Of a stretch of 64,000 bases of DNA, positions 12,201 through 21,546 are shown in pieces. The stretch comes from Fluviicola sp. GTDB lineage: Bacteria; Bacteroidota; Bacteroidia; Flavobacteriales_D; Crocinitomicaceae. The notes under the pieces are model-generated. The model had not been told where the DNA came from. It did no database searches and was given only the letters and a program-made list of their open reading frames with translations. Numbering within the stretch: position 1 is the stretch's first letter; every line of letters starts with the position of its first letter. The stretch spans positions 1 through 64,000 of the forward strand of contig JARWZO010000006.1 of the NCBI GenBank assembly GCA_029866325.1. Reading direction: 5' to 3'. Position numbers and translations under genes: made by a program.

Positions 12201-13737
12201 CCAAAAGTGAAAGAAGTTCAGCACGATTCTCAAATACAAATGATTTGCGGTAACGGAAATGTTTGCGGCCAACATGATACGTATAGGCCATGTCGTCGAG
12301 TTGAATTTCTTCATTCGACTTCAAAAATCCTGAAAGTTTTTCCAAATAGCGTTCTAACGAAGCGTTCGTTTTTGCCGATAAAGTCACCAATTTATACTGT
12401 CTTTCTGACTTGGTGGCAACTTGTTTGGGTGCTTCTTCAAGAATGATGTGTGCATTGGTTCCACCAACACCAAACGAACTAACGCCTGCACGCAAAGGTT
12501 GTTCGTTTTCAGATTTCCAGTCACAAAGCGAAGCATTCACATGAAACGGTCCGCCCGAAAAATTAATTTCATCAGATGCAGTGTGATAATGCAGGCTTGC
12601 AGGAATCTTGCGATGTTTCAAACTCAATGTTGTCTTGATCAATCCTGCTACACCCGCCGCAATATCCAAATGGCCGATGTTTGATTTTACAGAACCGATC
12701 GCACAAGAATGGTCGACATTTCTTTTAAAAGCTATATTCAAGGCTTCAACCTCTATTGAATCACCTAGTTTTGTAGCTGTACCGTGGGTTTCGATATACG
12801 AAATAGATTCAGGTTCAACTTTGGCGAATTTCTGTGCCATTCGAATACAATCAACTTGGCCTTCAATACTTGGAGCCGTATAGCCTACCTTTCTCTTACC
12901 ATCGTTGTTTACGGCACTTCCTTTTATGACTGCATAAATATTGTCACCATCTTTGATTGCATCAGCCAATCGTTTTAGCACTACGATACCAACACCTTCT
13001 CCATCAACCGTTCCGGAAGAGGCCTGATCAAAGGGTCTACAATGACCATCTTGGGAAAAGATACTCCCAGGCTGATAAACATAACCCTTGCTTTGATAAG
13101 TTGAAAGAGCAATTCCACCTGCCAAGGCCATTTTTGTTTCTCCAAACACAAGCGCTTTACAGGCTGTATGAATGGCAACAAGTGAAGTTGAGCAAGCGGT
13201 ATTGATAGAAATTGAAGGGCCTTTTAAATCCAGTTTATACGAGATCAGACTCGTCAGATAATCCTTATCGTTGATCTTGGCAAGATAAAAATCATTGACA
13301 CTTTGCTGCACATTGGTTAGTTTGGAATAAACCTTCCAATTCAAATCATCATTGGCTCCGGCATAAACTCCAATTGGTAATTTTGTTTGATCCGGATCAT
13401 ATCCCGCATCTTCCAATGCTTCCCAGGCGCATTCATGGAAAATACGATGTACAGGGTTTAGTAAGTGCGCTTCACTTGGCGTATAATCGAAGAAATGAGA
13501 ATCAAACCGGTTTTTATGTTGTAAATCGTAAGCTATATTAACGTAATCAGGATCGGATAGAATAGCTTGAGGCATTCCGGCTTTCTGTAATTCTTCTACT
13601 GAAAGCGTGCGAGATGATTCAACTCCATTGATGAGGTTATTCCAATGACTTCTCCAATCATCAGCACCACCAACCCGACAAGCCACACCAATAATTGCAA
13701 CTTCAAAACCAGTATATGGTTGATTACTCATCTTCAT
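9259..13737 (-). CDS. Type I polyketide synthase KS-AT-KR-ACP
   Basis: KS TACSTSLVAI, ETHGTATKLGD, KSNIGHLDIAAG; AT GHSIGEYVAACLDG with HAFHS (malonyl type); KR GGCYIITGASGGMGHIFA with YIGAN; ACP DDFFELGGDSLKAM. Confidence 0.93.
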   Translation of the reverse strand: MKMSNQPYTGFEVAIIGVACRVGGADDWRSHWNNLINGVESSRTLSVEELQKAGMPQAILSDPDYVNIAYDLQHKNRFDSHFFDYTPSEAHLLNPVHRIFHECAWEALEDAGYDPDQTKLPIGVYAGANDDLNWKVYSKLTNVQQSVNDFYLAKINDKDYLTSLISYKLDLKGPSISINTACSTSLVAIHTACKALVFGETKMALAGGIALSTYQSKGYVYQPGSIFSQDGHCRPFDQASSGTVDGEGVGIVVLKRLADAIKDGDNIYAVIKGSAVNNDGKRKVGYTAPSIEGQVDCIRMAQKFAKVEPESISYIETHGTATKLGDSIEVEALNIAFKRNVDHSCAIGSVKSNIGHLDIAAGVAGLIKTTLSLKHRKIPASLHYHTASDEINFSGGPFHVNASLCDWKSENEQPLRAGVSSFGVGGTNAHIILEEAPKQVATKSERQYKLVTLSAKTNASLERYLEKLSGFLKSNEEIQLDDMAYTYHVGRKHFRYRKSFVFENRAELLSLLDTSQATDSSPFKEGTKSVVFLFSGQGSQYLNMGKGLYDSDFFFRSEMDKGFELIHSITGEDFKSILFSETSADSTINQTRYAQALIFLTEYSLSQLLISYGVTPQYMIGHSIGEYVAACLDGVFSFEDGIRLVLKRGELMYSLAPGVMLSVSATVSQIKEYLNDRVSLAGINGPEQLVLSGDREAIELLSTQLKDNSIPYVQLHTSHAFHSSMQDSILESYRTVVESVRLNALKKPFISNLTGNFIKASEATSADYWVRHLRETVQFSKGIETLLSLEEDLVFVEVGAGHSLSSLVKQHFGKSSYPVINLIRTIKEKEDDTKYFTNRIGRLWSAGVVIDWNMYHQNETRRRISLPTYSFELIEYPSEVNSYKLLHGNEAGVNNEKQANIDDWFYRISWKTGLWHRGKKEEINDKTVLVFSEGTPLSAYLVQRLTDAENKVITVDRGNSFDKKDALSYVLDPKQDGDIERLIKEIKHTGVIPQIAIHLWDFTNQVFAKEALEVSVYHSLVNFARHYSMNFPSETLQLEVVANGWYKVHDLDFIHPSKAIDLGAIKTIPLEFSTIKCRAIDISDDSENTMSSLWKELNYDSDCAEIALRGKNKYLKSFEKLETTTPDITTDLRKGGCYIITGASGGMGHIFATYLASEYNAKLILIGRSAASATVKETLEKLGAEVAFFQMDIGDEVAVSEAILLGEKRFGSIHGVIHTAGVADYGGIILRRKQEDDLAVFNPKVKGTEVLIRLLGNRQLDFFVNCSSQNASLPFLGQVAYIGANLFQDAVAEAGTVFYPIISIEWDTLKESGMASNSAHDHAIHRNQLVHGITNVEAIRVLLGALYMKIPTTIISTRDFLKSKREYDAFFENMEAAFDLGLEQDYIPNLKMERPTLNTPFVEATSESEKTLQELFVNFFGIDQIGIQDDFFELGGDSLKAMVILKRIQKQYGIELSLNDFFEHPSIESVAKLIDETIWLNKKSEKKYQSII

Positions 13738-16700
13738 CTGTGTTTAAAAGTGTAAAAGCACTTTCCATCGTGCTAAAAAGATCATTAATCGTTTCGTTCG
13801 GTTTTTCTTCTTCAGTTATGCTATCACTTCCAATGTATTCGGATAAAGCACTGATATTGGGGAGTCCGAAAGCCACCAATAGTGTAATCTCTTTTTCAAA
13901 CCCCTTATTGACCGCGTTCAGCATTTTGATAAGGGTAATGGAGTTGCCACCCAAATCAAAAAAGTTGTCTTTTACGCCAATTTTTTCCTTTGGAAAACCG
14001 AGTATTTGACTCCAAATTTTAGTTAATTCAGCTTCAACAGCATTATTAGGAGCGACATATTTTTCGACAGTCGCCGTTTCCGTTTCACCTTGCAGGAGAA
14101 GTGCCTTTTTATTGATTTTACCATTGGCTGTAAGCGGGATTTCATTCACAAGAATAACATGATTCGGAATCATATAATTCGGAAGTTTGGCAGCCAAATA
14201 TGTCCGCACGGTTGAAGCATCGAAAGCATCATCAGAAACAACAAGATATGCAATCAATTGTTGGTCATCAGATGCAGTGATTCTTACGGCAACAACAGCA
14301 TCATTAATTGCCGGATGTTGTTTCAAAATATGTTCAATCTCACCCAATTCGATGCGGTAGCCATTCACCTTGACCTGATCATCAATTCGTCCAATCAGAT
14401 CCAGCTCTCCGTTTGGAAGCCATTTTGCAATATCACCGGTTTTATATATCCTACTTTCAAATCCTGTTTCAAACGTATGGGTAACAAAACGTTCATTTGT
14501 CAATTCCGGATCATTAAAATAACCACGGGCCAGACCATTACCGCCAATATAAAGCTCTCCCGGAATGCCAATCGGGCAAAGGTTCTTGTTAGAATCAAGA
14601 ATATATACCTGAGTGTTAAGGATTGGTTTTCCAATGGTTAAATCAGCGTTTAGATCTATTGTTTTACTACACGACCAGATGGTTGTTTCCGTAGGTCCGT
14701 ACATATTGTAGAGTGTAGCATCTGTTTTAGAAGCCAATTTACCGATCAAACTTGCAGGTAATTTTTCGCCCCCGATCAGAAGGTGTTTTAATGATTTCAG
14801 CAGTAATTGAGAATTCGGATCTTCGATCAACGCACTCAAATAAGAAGGTGTAATCTGCAGCGCTGTAATATCAGGTGGGTTCGAATCGTTTTCAGTCGCT
14901 TTAACTGTAAATTGCTTTCTGAAATTATTCAATTCATTGAGTCCTTCAAAGACTGTATCATCCGGAATTCCAAAGTCAATCAAACAAGCAATCTCTGTGA
15001 CCCCAATGATATGTAATTTTTCAACCGTTTCCCGGCAACTTTCATGGGTCCCCATCAACGCAGAGGTTTCCCAATATCTGTCAAAAGCAAGTTCGAGCAA
15101 AGAATCAAGTTGTCCGGCACTCAAATCTTTCAAATCTAGTTTCGGATCGTTCGTCAGATTACTTAACAAACTTGCACTGGAACTTAAATACTCTTTGAAA
15201 GGTTCCCTAACAGTTTTTTTTACCACTTCCAAATCCGATCCGATGTATGTGTGTAGCATCAATGCGACTTTTGCTTTACTTACATCGTGTCCGTTTTCTA
15301 TTAATGCTGTTTTATAAAGCTTAATATTTTTCTCGAGCACCTCTATTTCCTGACCAAGTAGATGCGTTAGAATATTTGCACCGATTCTTCCTGCATTTAT
15401 AAATGTTTCCGGATGTCCACCTGCTGTAACACTTATTGAAAGTTCATCCTGAATCGGTTTGGGGTAGATTCGAGTTTCCTTTTCTTGTTTTGCCCCATTT
15501 AACCGAACAAGTCCTTCACCTTTCCAAAGGGCTTTGAGCTCTTCGATCTGTTGAAACATGATGCGTTGTCGTTCTACATAATTTTCGGGCATCAAAACAA
15601 AATCATCTACATGCCATCCCGATGCTATTGATAAAGCGACTCTGCCATTTGAAAGATTATCAACAACTGACCATTCTTCAGCCACACGTACTACATCATG
15701 CAATGGTAAAACCACACTTCCCGATCGAATTTCAAGTCGTTTTGTGGTGGCTGCCAACGCGGCTCCGATTACGGCAGGATTCGGAAATATCCCTCCAAAT
15801 TCGTGAAAATGACGTTCAGGAGTCCACACCGCAGTAAAATCATTGTTATCAGCAAACTCAACCGACTTTAACAATAACCCGTATTTGTTCTCACTATTAG
15901 TTGTCTGACTCGAAAAATAAAACAAGCTGAAATCCATGACAACAGGTTCACCATTCAAATTTCTATCAAAGCTTGTTAGTTGTTGTTCATTACGGATGGT
16001 AACAGCCACACCTTTAGATAAGGTCCAAAATAATTCAAGTATAGAAATATCAAAAGAGATGGAGGTAACGGCTAAAAAATGATCTTTTGGGGTTAACGGA
16101 ACAATTTCATCTAATGCATGAACAAAATTGAACAAACTACGATGTTCAATCATCACACCTTTAGGAGTTCCGGTTGACCCTGAAGTATAAATCATGTATG
16201 CCAGTTGACCGGGCAAAATCGGCGTTAAAACAGCATTCACTCCTTCGTTAAAAATCTCCGCCCGATCTTTTTCTAAACGGATATACCGAACAGGCTCATT
16301 GACGTTCATTTTGGTGAAACCAATTTCATCACAGACAACAAAAGAAGCTTTCGTGTTTTCTAAGATGAAGGCGATTCTTTCTTCCGGATAATCAGGATCA
16401 ATTGGCACATAAGCTGCTCCGGCTTTTAAGATGCCCATCAAACCTACTACCATATCAATACTTCGCCTAGTGCAAATCGGGATCAGCGTTTCCGGCTGAA
16501 CTCCTTGCTTTTTTAAATAGCAGGCAAGCCTGGTGCTTCGGTAATCCAGATCTTCGAAAGTCAGCTTTTCGCCTCTACACCTTACTGCAACAGCTTCCGG
16601 TGTTTGCAGCGTTTGATCTCTTAATAGGTCAATAATCGTTTTCTCCGGTAATGCAACAGCGGAAGGATTAAAGTCAATCATTAAGGTCTTTCGCTCGTCT

Positions 16701-18253
16701 TTAGTAAGAAAATCGGCGTCGCATAAACGAATTTCAGGATTTGCTATAATTTCCCGAAACAACTGTTCCAAATGACCTAACATTCGTCGGGCCCGATCTG
16801 TAGTATATTGATTGGTATCGTATTCCAAACTTACCTGTAAATCCCGGTCGCTTTCGGTAAACGTAAATGTCAGATCATATTTGCTAAATACGCCTTCTCC
16901 ATCCTGGTAGGGATGAATCACCAAATCATTCGGTAATTGAATCGAACCGGTGTTTGAAGTATGACCGGTATTTTGTAAAATGACACTAACATCAAACAAC
17001 GGATTTCTACTTATATCCCGTTTTAGAGGTAGATTTCCAATTAGTTCATCAAACGGATACGACTGATGTTCGTATGCAAAAAGCAGTTCTTTTTTGACCA
17101 GATCAAACAACTCGATAAAACTTGCATCTGCCTCAAACTGCGCCCTTATTGGCAAGAGATTGACATAAAATCCGATTTGCGGTTCTAAGTCTACAAGAGA
17201 TCTGCCTGCAACAGGAGTTCCGAGAATAATATCTGTCTGATTACTATATCGGAATAACAGCGCATTAACACCTGCCAAAAGCGACATAAACATCGTTCCG
17301 TTGCGTGCAAAAGCAATTTTTTTAAGCCCTTCCGAAACGGAGGAATCAATGACGATTGTCAGTATTTTGCCCGCATAATTTTTGATTGCCGGACGCATAA
17401 AATCAGTAGGCAGTTCCAAAACCGGCAGTTCCCCCCTAAAGCGGTTTAACCAATATTCTTTTGATTGAGCTAGTTTTCCGCTTTTCAATTGAGATTGTTG
17501 CCAATAGGCATAATCTTTGTACTGTATATTGAGTGGTTTCAGCGGATTTTCACCCTTCTTACAAAAGGAGGTATAAAGTGTGAATAATTCCTGGAACAAT
17601 CGTTCCATCGACCAACCATCACTAATGATATGGTGAATGACAAAGCAGAAAAAATGCTGATCCGGGGCCGTTTGAATTAACTTTATTCTTAATAAAGGAC
17701 CTTCAGACAAATCAAATGCTTGTGTGATCTGCTGGTAAATATGTTGGTGTAAAACTTCTTCACTATTTTCATCTTGAAGATTCAGATAATCTATGTCAAT
17801 TGAAAAAACCTCATCCTCCAATACATATTGAAAAATATCGTCAGAAGCATCTTGCCTGAAAACGGTTCTTAATATTTCATGCCTGCTCACTAAAACTTTA
17901 AATGATTTTTCAAGGGCTTTCAGATCCAACGTACCTTCAAACCGATAGAAAACCGGAATGTTGTATGCCAAATTCCCTTCTTCTATTCTGCTAATAATCC
18001 AAAGTCTTCGTTGGGAAGATGAAAGCTCATAACCATCTGAAACGGGAACAGGTTTTATCGTTCTTTCTTCCTGACCGGTGGTTTGCTCAAAGCTGTTTTG
18101 TTTCAAAAACTCCTCGAGCTCTGCCTTTTTCTCTCTGATTTCATTCAGTAATTCAGAATCAATTTCAGTTGTCGCTGCCATTACCTTCAGGCGACCGTCT
18201 ACAATCTCTAACAAGATATGGGCAGCGCTCACCCTTTTTAATAAGTTCAGCAT
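13724..18253 (-). CDS. NRPS module TubC_N-C-A(interrupted by luciferase-like monooxygenase)-PCP; predicted Gly-activating
   Basis: HHIISDGWS; MIYTSGSTGTPKG; FDISILE / LQITPSY / LLIGGE / NMYGPTETTIW gives D-I-L-Q-L-G-M-I-W-K (Gly type); PCP DNFFDLGGNSITL. Confidence 0.93.
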   Translation of the reverse strand: MLNLLKRVSAAHILLEIVDGRLKVMAATTEIDSELLNEIREKKAELEEFLKQNSFEQTTGQEERTIKPVPVSDGYELSSSQRRLWIISRIEEGNLAYNIPVFYRFEGTLDLKALEKSFKVLVSRHEILRTVFRQDASDDIFQYVLEDEVFSIDIDYLNLQDENSEEVLHQHIYQQITQAFDLSEGPLLRIKLIQTAPDQHFFCFVIHHIISDGWSMERLFQELFTLYTSFCKKGENPLKPLNIQYKDYAYWQQSQLKSGKLAQSKEYWLNRFRGELPVLELPTDFMRPAIKNYAGKILTIVIDSSVSEGLKKIAFARNGTMFMSLLAGVNALLFRYSNQTDIILGTPVAGRSLVDLEPQIGFYVNLLPIRAQFEADASFIELFDLVKKELLFAYEHQSYPFDELIGNLPLKRDISRNPLFDVSVILQNTGHTSNTGSIQLPNDLVIHPYQDGEGVFSKYDLTFTFTESDRDLQVSLEYDTNQYTTDRARRMLGHLEQLFREIIANPEIRLCDADFLTKDERKTLMIDFNPSAVALPEKTIIDLLRDQTLQTPEAVAVRCRGEKLTFEDLDYRSTRLACYLKKQGVQPETLIPICTRRSIDMVVGLMGILKAGAAYVPIDPDYPEERIAFILENTKASFVVCDEIGFTKMNVNEPVRYIRLEKDRAEIFNEGVNAVLTPILPGQLAYMIYTSGSTGTPKGVMIEHRSLFNFVHALDEIVPLTPKDHFLAVTSISFDISILELFWTLSKGVAVTIRNEQQLTSFDRNLNGEPVVMDFSLFYFSSQTTNSENKYGLLLKSVEFADNNDFTAVWTPERHFHEFGGIFPNPAVIGAALAATTKRLEIRSGSVVLPLHDVVRVAEEWSVVDNLSNGRVALSIASGWHVDDFVLMPENYVERQRIMFQQIEELKALWKGEGLVRLNGAKQEKETRIYPKPIQDELSISVTAGGHPETFINAGRIGANILTHLLGQEIEVLEKNIKLYKTALIENGHDVSKAKVALMLHTYIGSDLEVVKKTVREPFKEYLSSSASLLSNLTNDPKLDLKDLSAGQLDSLLELAFDRYWETSALMGTHESCRETVEKLHIIGVTEIACLIDFGIPDDTVFEGLNELNNFRKQFTVKATENDSNPPDITALQITPSYLSALIEDPNSQLLLKSLKHLLIGGEKLPASLIGKLASKTDATLYNMYGPTETTIWSCSKTIDLNADLTIGKPILNTQVYILDSNKNLCPIGIPGELYIGGNGLARGYFNDPELTNERFVTHTFETGFESRIYKTGDIAKWLPNGELDLIGRIDDQVKVNGYRIELGEIEHILKQHPAINDAVVAVRITASDDQQLIAYLVVSDDAFDASTVRTYLAAKLPNYMIPNHVILVNEIPLTANGKINKKALLLQGETETATVEKYVAPNNAVEAELTKIWSQILGFPKEKIGVKDNFFDLGGNSITLIKMLNAVNKGFEKEITLLVAFGLPNISALSEYIGSDSITEEEKPNETINDLFSTMESAFTLLNTDEDE
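14909..15940 (-). other. Luciferase-like FMN-dependent monooxygenase (MupA/Atu3671-type) domain embedded between A4 and A5 of the A domain
   Basis: Residues ~772-1115: MDFSLFYFSSQ...FADNNDFTAVWTPERHFHEFGGIFPNPAVIGAALAATTKRLEIRSGSVVLPLHDVVRVAEEWSVVDNLSNGRVALSIASGWH... A domain resumes DITALQITPSYLSAL. Confidence 0.88.
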
Positions 18254-18398
18254 GTTTTCTTATCAGTTTTAAAAAGGATAAAATTGATCAAAAAACGTTC
18301 GCAGGTTTTAACGGATTTATTTTGAGAGTAAGCAATTTTCGGTTGTTTCAAGAGTTTGTCTTTTTTACTTCAATGAATCGGTTATATTTTCAATCACT

Positions 18399-18428
18399 CA
18401 AAGGTAAAAAATTCTTAGATTCAATCAA
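18399..18428 (-). promoter_or_regulatory. Putative Bacteroidota-type promoter (TTG-N19-TAnnTTTG) for the NRPS starting at 18253
   Basis: On the + strand CAAAGGTA (18399-18406; reverse complement TACCTTTG) and CAA (18426-18428; reverse complement TTG), 19-bp spacing. Confidence 0.45.
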
Positions 18429-18608
18429 TAGTTAAGTCAAATTCAGATTTCACTTCAGGCCGTTATTAAATAATTAGCAATGGCTAAGAATCAACCCCCG
18501 TAAGCACTCATAAACATGCACTTACTATGGCAAAAATTAAACCGTCAATTGTAAGAGAGGACTAATTAATTCTTTTAATTTTGCCTCGGACTAAAACTAT
18601 TCCTGAAT

Positions 18609-20693
18609 ATGGACTATCAAAATAATACAGAACCACTTTTAGAACAAGTAGAGCAGGAATATGATAGTTATAATTTAGAAGATCATCAAACATGGGAAGT
18701 TCTTTGTCAAAACCAAATTGATTACATTCAAAAAAGTGCGTCTCAGGAATTTCTGGATGGCTTTTCAAAACTTGATCTTGATCGAACGAATATCGCAAAG
18801 ATTGAAGAGTTAAGCCGTAATTTGGAATCTGTTTCCGGCTGGACTTTGGTACCTGTAACAGGATTATTACCCAATAGGGATTTTTTCTATTTATTGATCA
18901 ACAAAAAATATCCTGTCACAATACATATTCGAAAACCTTATGAAATCAATTTCAGTGAACAACCTGATATTTTTCATGATGTTTGCGGGCATTTACCGTT
19001 ATTGACAAATGAAAAATTCACCCGTTTTCTCACAGCCTATTGTATTGTTGCGCTCAAGTATATTCACAATGAAAAGGCGCTTGATTTATTGGGGAAATTA
19101 TACTGGTATACCTATGAGACAGGGTTGATTAAAAAAGATGGGGCTTATTTCCCGTATGGAGGTGCCATTATTACTTCTTCAGAAGAAATAGAAAATTTCA
19201 ACCGTTCTGAAATACCGAAACATACGTTCGATCTTCAGCACATTTTTCGTTCGGAATTTAGCCCTTACAGTTTACAAAAAGAGTACTTTGTCATTGAATC
19301 GTTTGATGATCTTTTTAACTGTATTGACGAAATAGAACCTACGTTGATTAACTACCTGAGAATTGTCAATGATGAACTTTTGATTGACGATTATTCATTA
19401 AACGAAACAATCGGACCACAGTTTAGAGATGTCATCGGTTTCCTCAATGATATGCAATACAAGTATCCTGAAGCCATTTCTTTTGTTTCAGGCCAGCCGG
19501 ATGAAACATTTTTTCAAATAGATACACAGTTATCAAGTATTGAATATTATGTGGATTATCTTATGCGTTCAACCGGTAAATCGAGAGAAGCGGTTTTGAA
19601 TAAAATTGGCCAATACAGTAAAACCAAAGGTATTGTCAACGATATTCTTGCAAATCATCTGAGTAAGGAAGAAAACATTAAAATCAATGGTGAACAAATT
19701 TTGATTACAGTTGGCGCTCAGGAAGCATTTGCTGTTATTGTGACCACACTTTGTAATCGAGAAAACGATGAGATTCTAATTGAAGACCCAAGCTACATTG
19801 GTTTAAGTTCGTATGCTCACGTTTTTGGGTATTCTATCAATGGTGTACAAACAGATGATGAGGGAATTGAAACAGAGAAATTGGAAGACACCATTCTCGA
19901 GAGAGAAGCTTTAGGAAAAAAAGTAAAGCTGGTTTATGTTATTCCCGATTATCAAAATCCTTCGGGTTTTTCAATGTCCATACTTCGTCGTCAGAAATTA
20001 CTGGATTTGGCTAAGCAATACAACTTTTTCATCGTTGAAGACAGCGTTTATAATAGCTTTACTTACTTGCAAAAAAAGAATCCAACGCTGAAATCCTTAG
20101 ACCGGTTTAATCGTGTAATCTATGTCGGTTCTTTCTCAAAATCATTGTTCCCGGGCTTGCGAATAGGAATGATTGTTGCCAACCAACAGTTAAAAGGTGC
20201 AGATGGAAATACAATCGATCTCATTGACCAAATGGCTAAAGTCAAAGTACAACTAACCAACAATACTTCTACTATTAGTCAGGCTATTTTAGGCGGCGTT
20301 TTACTCAGCCATCAAGGCAGTCTCAACGAATGGAATCAACCCAAATTTGATAGCTATAAAAATAAACGAGATTGCATTTTAAATAACCTAGACAAACATA
20401 TTGGAAAATTTAAACATGAGTGGGCTAAAGATATTAGCTGGAACAAACCGGATGGAGGGTTTTTCATTAAAATGAATTTGCCCTTTGAGGTGGATGACAC
20501 CTCGGTGGCAGAATGTGCTTCGGGGTTCAATATTATTATTTGTCCCATGCGTTATTTTTATTTAAACGATGGTGGTGAAAAAGAAATCAGAATCACCTTT
20601 TCAAACCTTTCGATCGATAAGATTGATGAAGGTATAAAACAATTGGCCTTATACTTGAAATCCAACATTAATCACAACAATTATTCAGTATGA
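18609..20693 (+). CDS. Fusion protein: biopterin-dependent aromatic amino acid hydroxylase-like N-terminal half + PLP-dependent class I/II aminotransferase C-terminal half
   Basis: N-half: EQPDIFHDVCGHLPLL (Fe ligands HxxxxH) and YWYTYETGLI (Glu ligand). C-half: GAQEAFAVIVTTL, DPSYIGL, VIPDYQNPSGFSMS, GSFSKSLFPGLRIG (PLP Lys). Confidence 0.85.
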   Translation: MDYQNNTEPLLEQVEQEYDSYNLEDHQTWEVLCQNQIDYIQKSASQEFLDGFSKLDLDRTNIAKIEELSRNLESVSGWTLVPVTGLLPNRDFFYLLINKKYPVTIHIRKPYEINFSEQPDIFHDVCGHLPLLTNEKFTRFLTAYCIVALKYIHNEKALDLLGKLYWYTYETGLIKKDGAYFPYGGAIITSSEEIENFNRSEIPKHTFDLQHIFRSEFSPYSLQKEYFVIESFDDLFNCIDEIEPTLINYLRIVNDELLIDDYSLNETIGPQFRDVIGFLNDMQYKYPEAISFVSGQPDETFFQIDTQLSSIEYYVDYLMRSTGKSREAVLNKIGQYSKTKGIVNDILANHLSKEENIKINGEQILITVGAQEAFAVIVTTLCNRENDEILIEDPSYIGLSSYAHVFGYSINGVQTDDEGIETEKLEDTILEREALGKKVKLVYVIPDYQNPSGFSMSILRRQKLLDLAKQYNFFIVEDSVYNSFTYLQKKNPTLKSLDRFNRVIYVGSFSKSLFPGLRIGMIVANQQLKGADGNTIDLIDQMAKVKVQLTNNTSTISQAILGGVLLSHQGSLNEWNQPKFDSYKNKRDCILNNLDKHIGKFKHEWAKDISWNKPDGGFFIKMNLPFEVDDTSVAECASGFNIIICPMRYFYLNDGGEKEIRITFSNLSIDKIDEGIKQLALYLKSNINHNNYSV

Positions 20694-21526
20694 AACTTAG
20701 TGAAGATCAACTAAATGACTATAAAAAAAACGGTTTTCTTTTCATAGAGAATGTCTTCAGTGAAAAAGAAATATCGACTCTTTTAACTGAAATGGAACGC
20801 GTTATAGAAGAAGATTCTCCACGTAAGATTTTAGAAAAAAACGGACAAGTTCGTTCATTTTTTGCTCCGGAGTTGTCGAGCCCACTATTTGAAAATGTGG
20901 TGCGTCTCGACAGGTTGGTGAGCCCATCCCGGCAATTAATAGGAAGTTCTATCTATAAACACCAAACCAAACTCAATACAAAACACGCCATTGTTGGCGA
21001 TTGGTGGGATTGGCATCAGGATTATACTTATTGGAAAAAGGAAGATGGAATGCCGTCTTCGGATGTATTAACTGCAATGATTTATTTAAACGATGTAAAT
21101 GAGTTCAACGGGCCGCTTTTTGTAATTCCTGGTTCTCACACCATCGGTACGGTTGATGCAACATTTCGCGATAAACCTGAAGATAACGATGAATGGTTTG
21201 AAGAATATCAAACCAGTACTACCTATATGTCAGCACTTACTGCCGATTTAAAATACACCATTCCGGAAAACCTTCTTGCAGATTGGATTACGAAAAAGGG
21301 ATTGATTTCTATGAAAGGTAAAGCGGGATCTGTCTTGTTTTTTCATGGAAATTTATTTCATGCTTCAACCAACAACCTTTCTCCCTGGAACAGGCATACT
21401 TTTTTAATCACGTACAACAGTACCAATAATTCGCTCCCCGACACACCTAATCCAAGACCCGAATTTATTTCAAGTAGAGATTTTAGTGCGATTGAATGCA
21501 CTGAAAAAGATTTTATTCTTCCATAA
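20690..21526 (+). CDS. Phytanoyl-CoA dioxygenase (PhyH)-family Fe(II)/2-oxoglutarate oxygenase
   Basis: WDWHQDYTYW (HxD), PLFVIPGSHTIG, FFHGNLFHASTNNLSPWNRHTFLITYN (distal His and Arg). ATGA overlap with the upstream gene. Confidence 0.85.
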   Translation: MKLSEDQLNDYKKNGFLFIENVFSEKEISTLLTEMERVIEEDSPRKILEKNGQVRSFFAPELSSPLFENVVRLDRLVSPSRQLIGSSIYKHQTKLNTKHAIVGDWWDWHQDYTYWKKEDGMPSSDVLTAMIYLNDVNEFNGPLFVIPGSHTIGTVDATFRDKPEDNDEWFEEYQTSTTYMSALTADLKYTIPENLLADWITKKGLISMKGKAGSVLFFHGNLFHASTNNLSPWNRHTFLITYNSTNNSLPDTPNPRPEFISSRDFSAIECTEKDFILP

Positions 21527-21528
21527 GT

Positions 21529-21546
21529 CTTTATTTGGAAATAAAG
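21529..21546. terminator. Palindrome at convergent gene ends, possible bidirectional terminator
   Basis: CTTTATTT-GG-AAATAAAG; the PhyH stop (21524-21526) and the stop of the minus-strand gene (21531) sit at this palindrome. Confidence 0.35.

Noticed and set aside
18562-18798. 78-aa minus-strand ORF over the start of the AAAH fusion gene
   Set aside because: Overlaps the convincing AAAH frame and its upstream region; no domain or start-site support.
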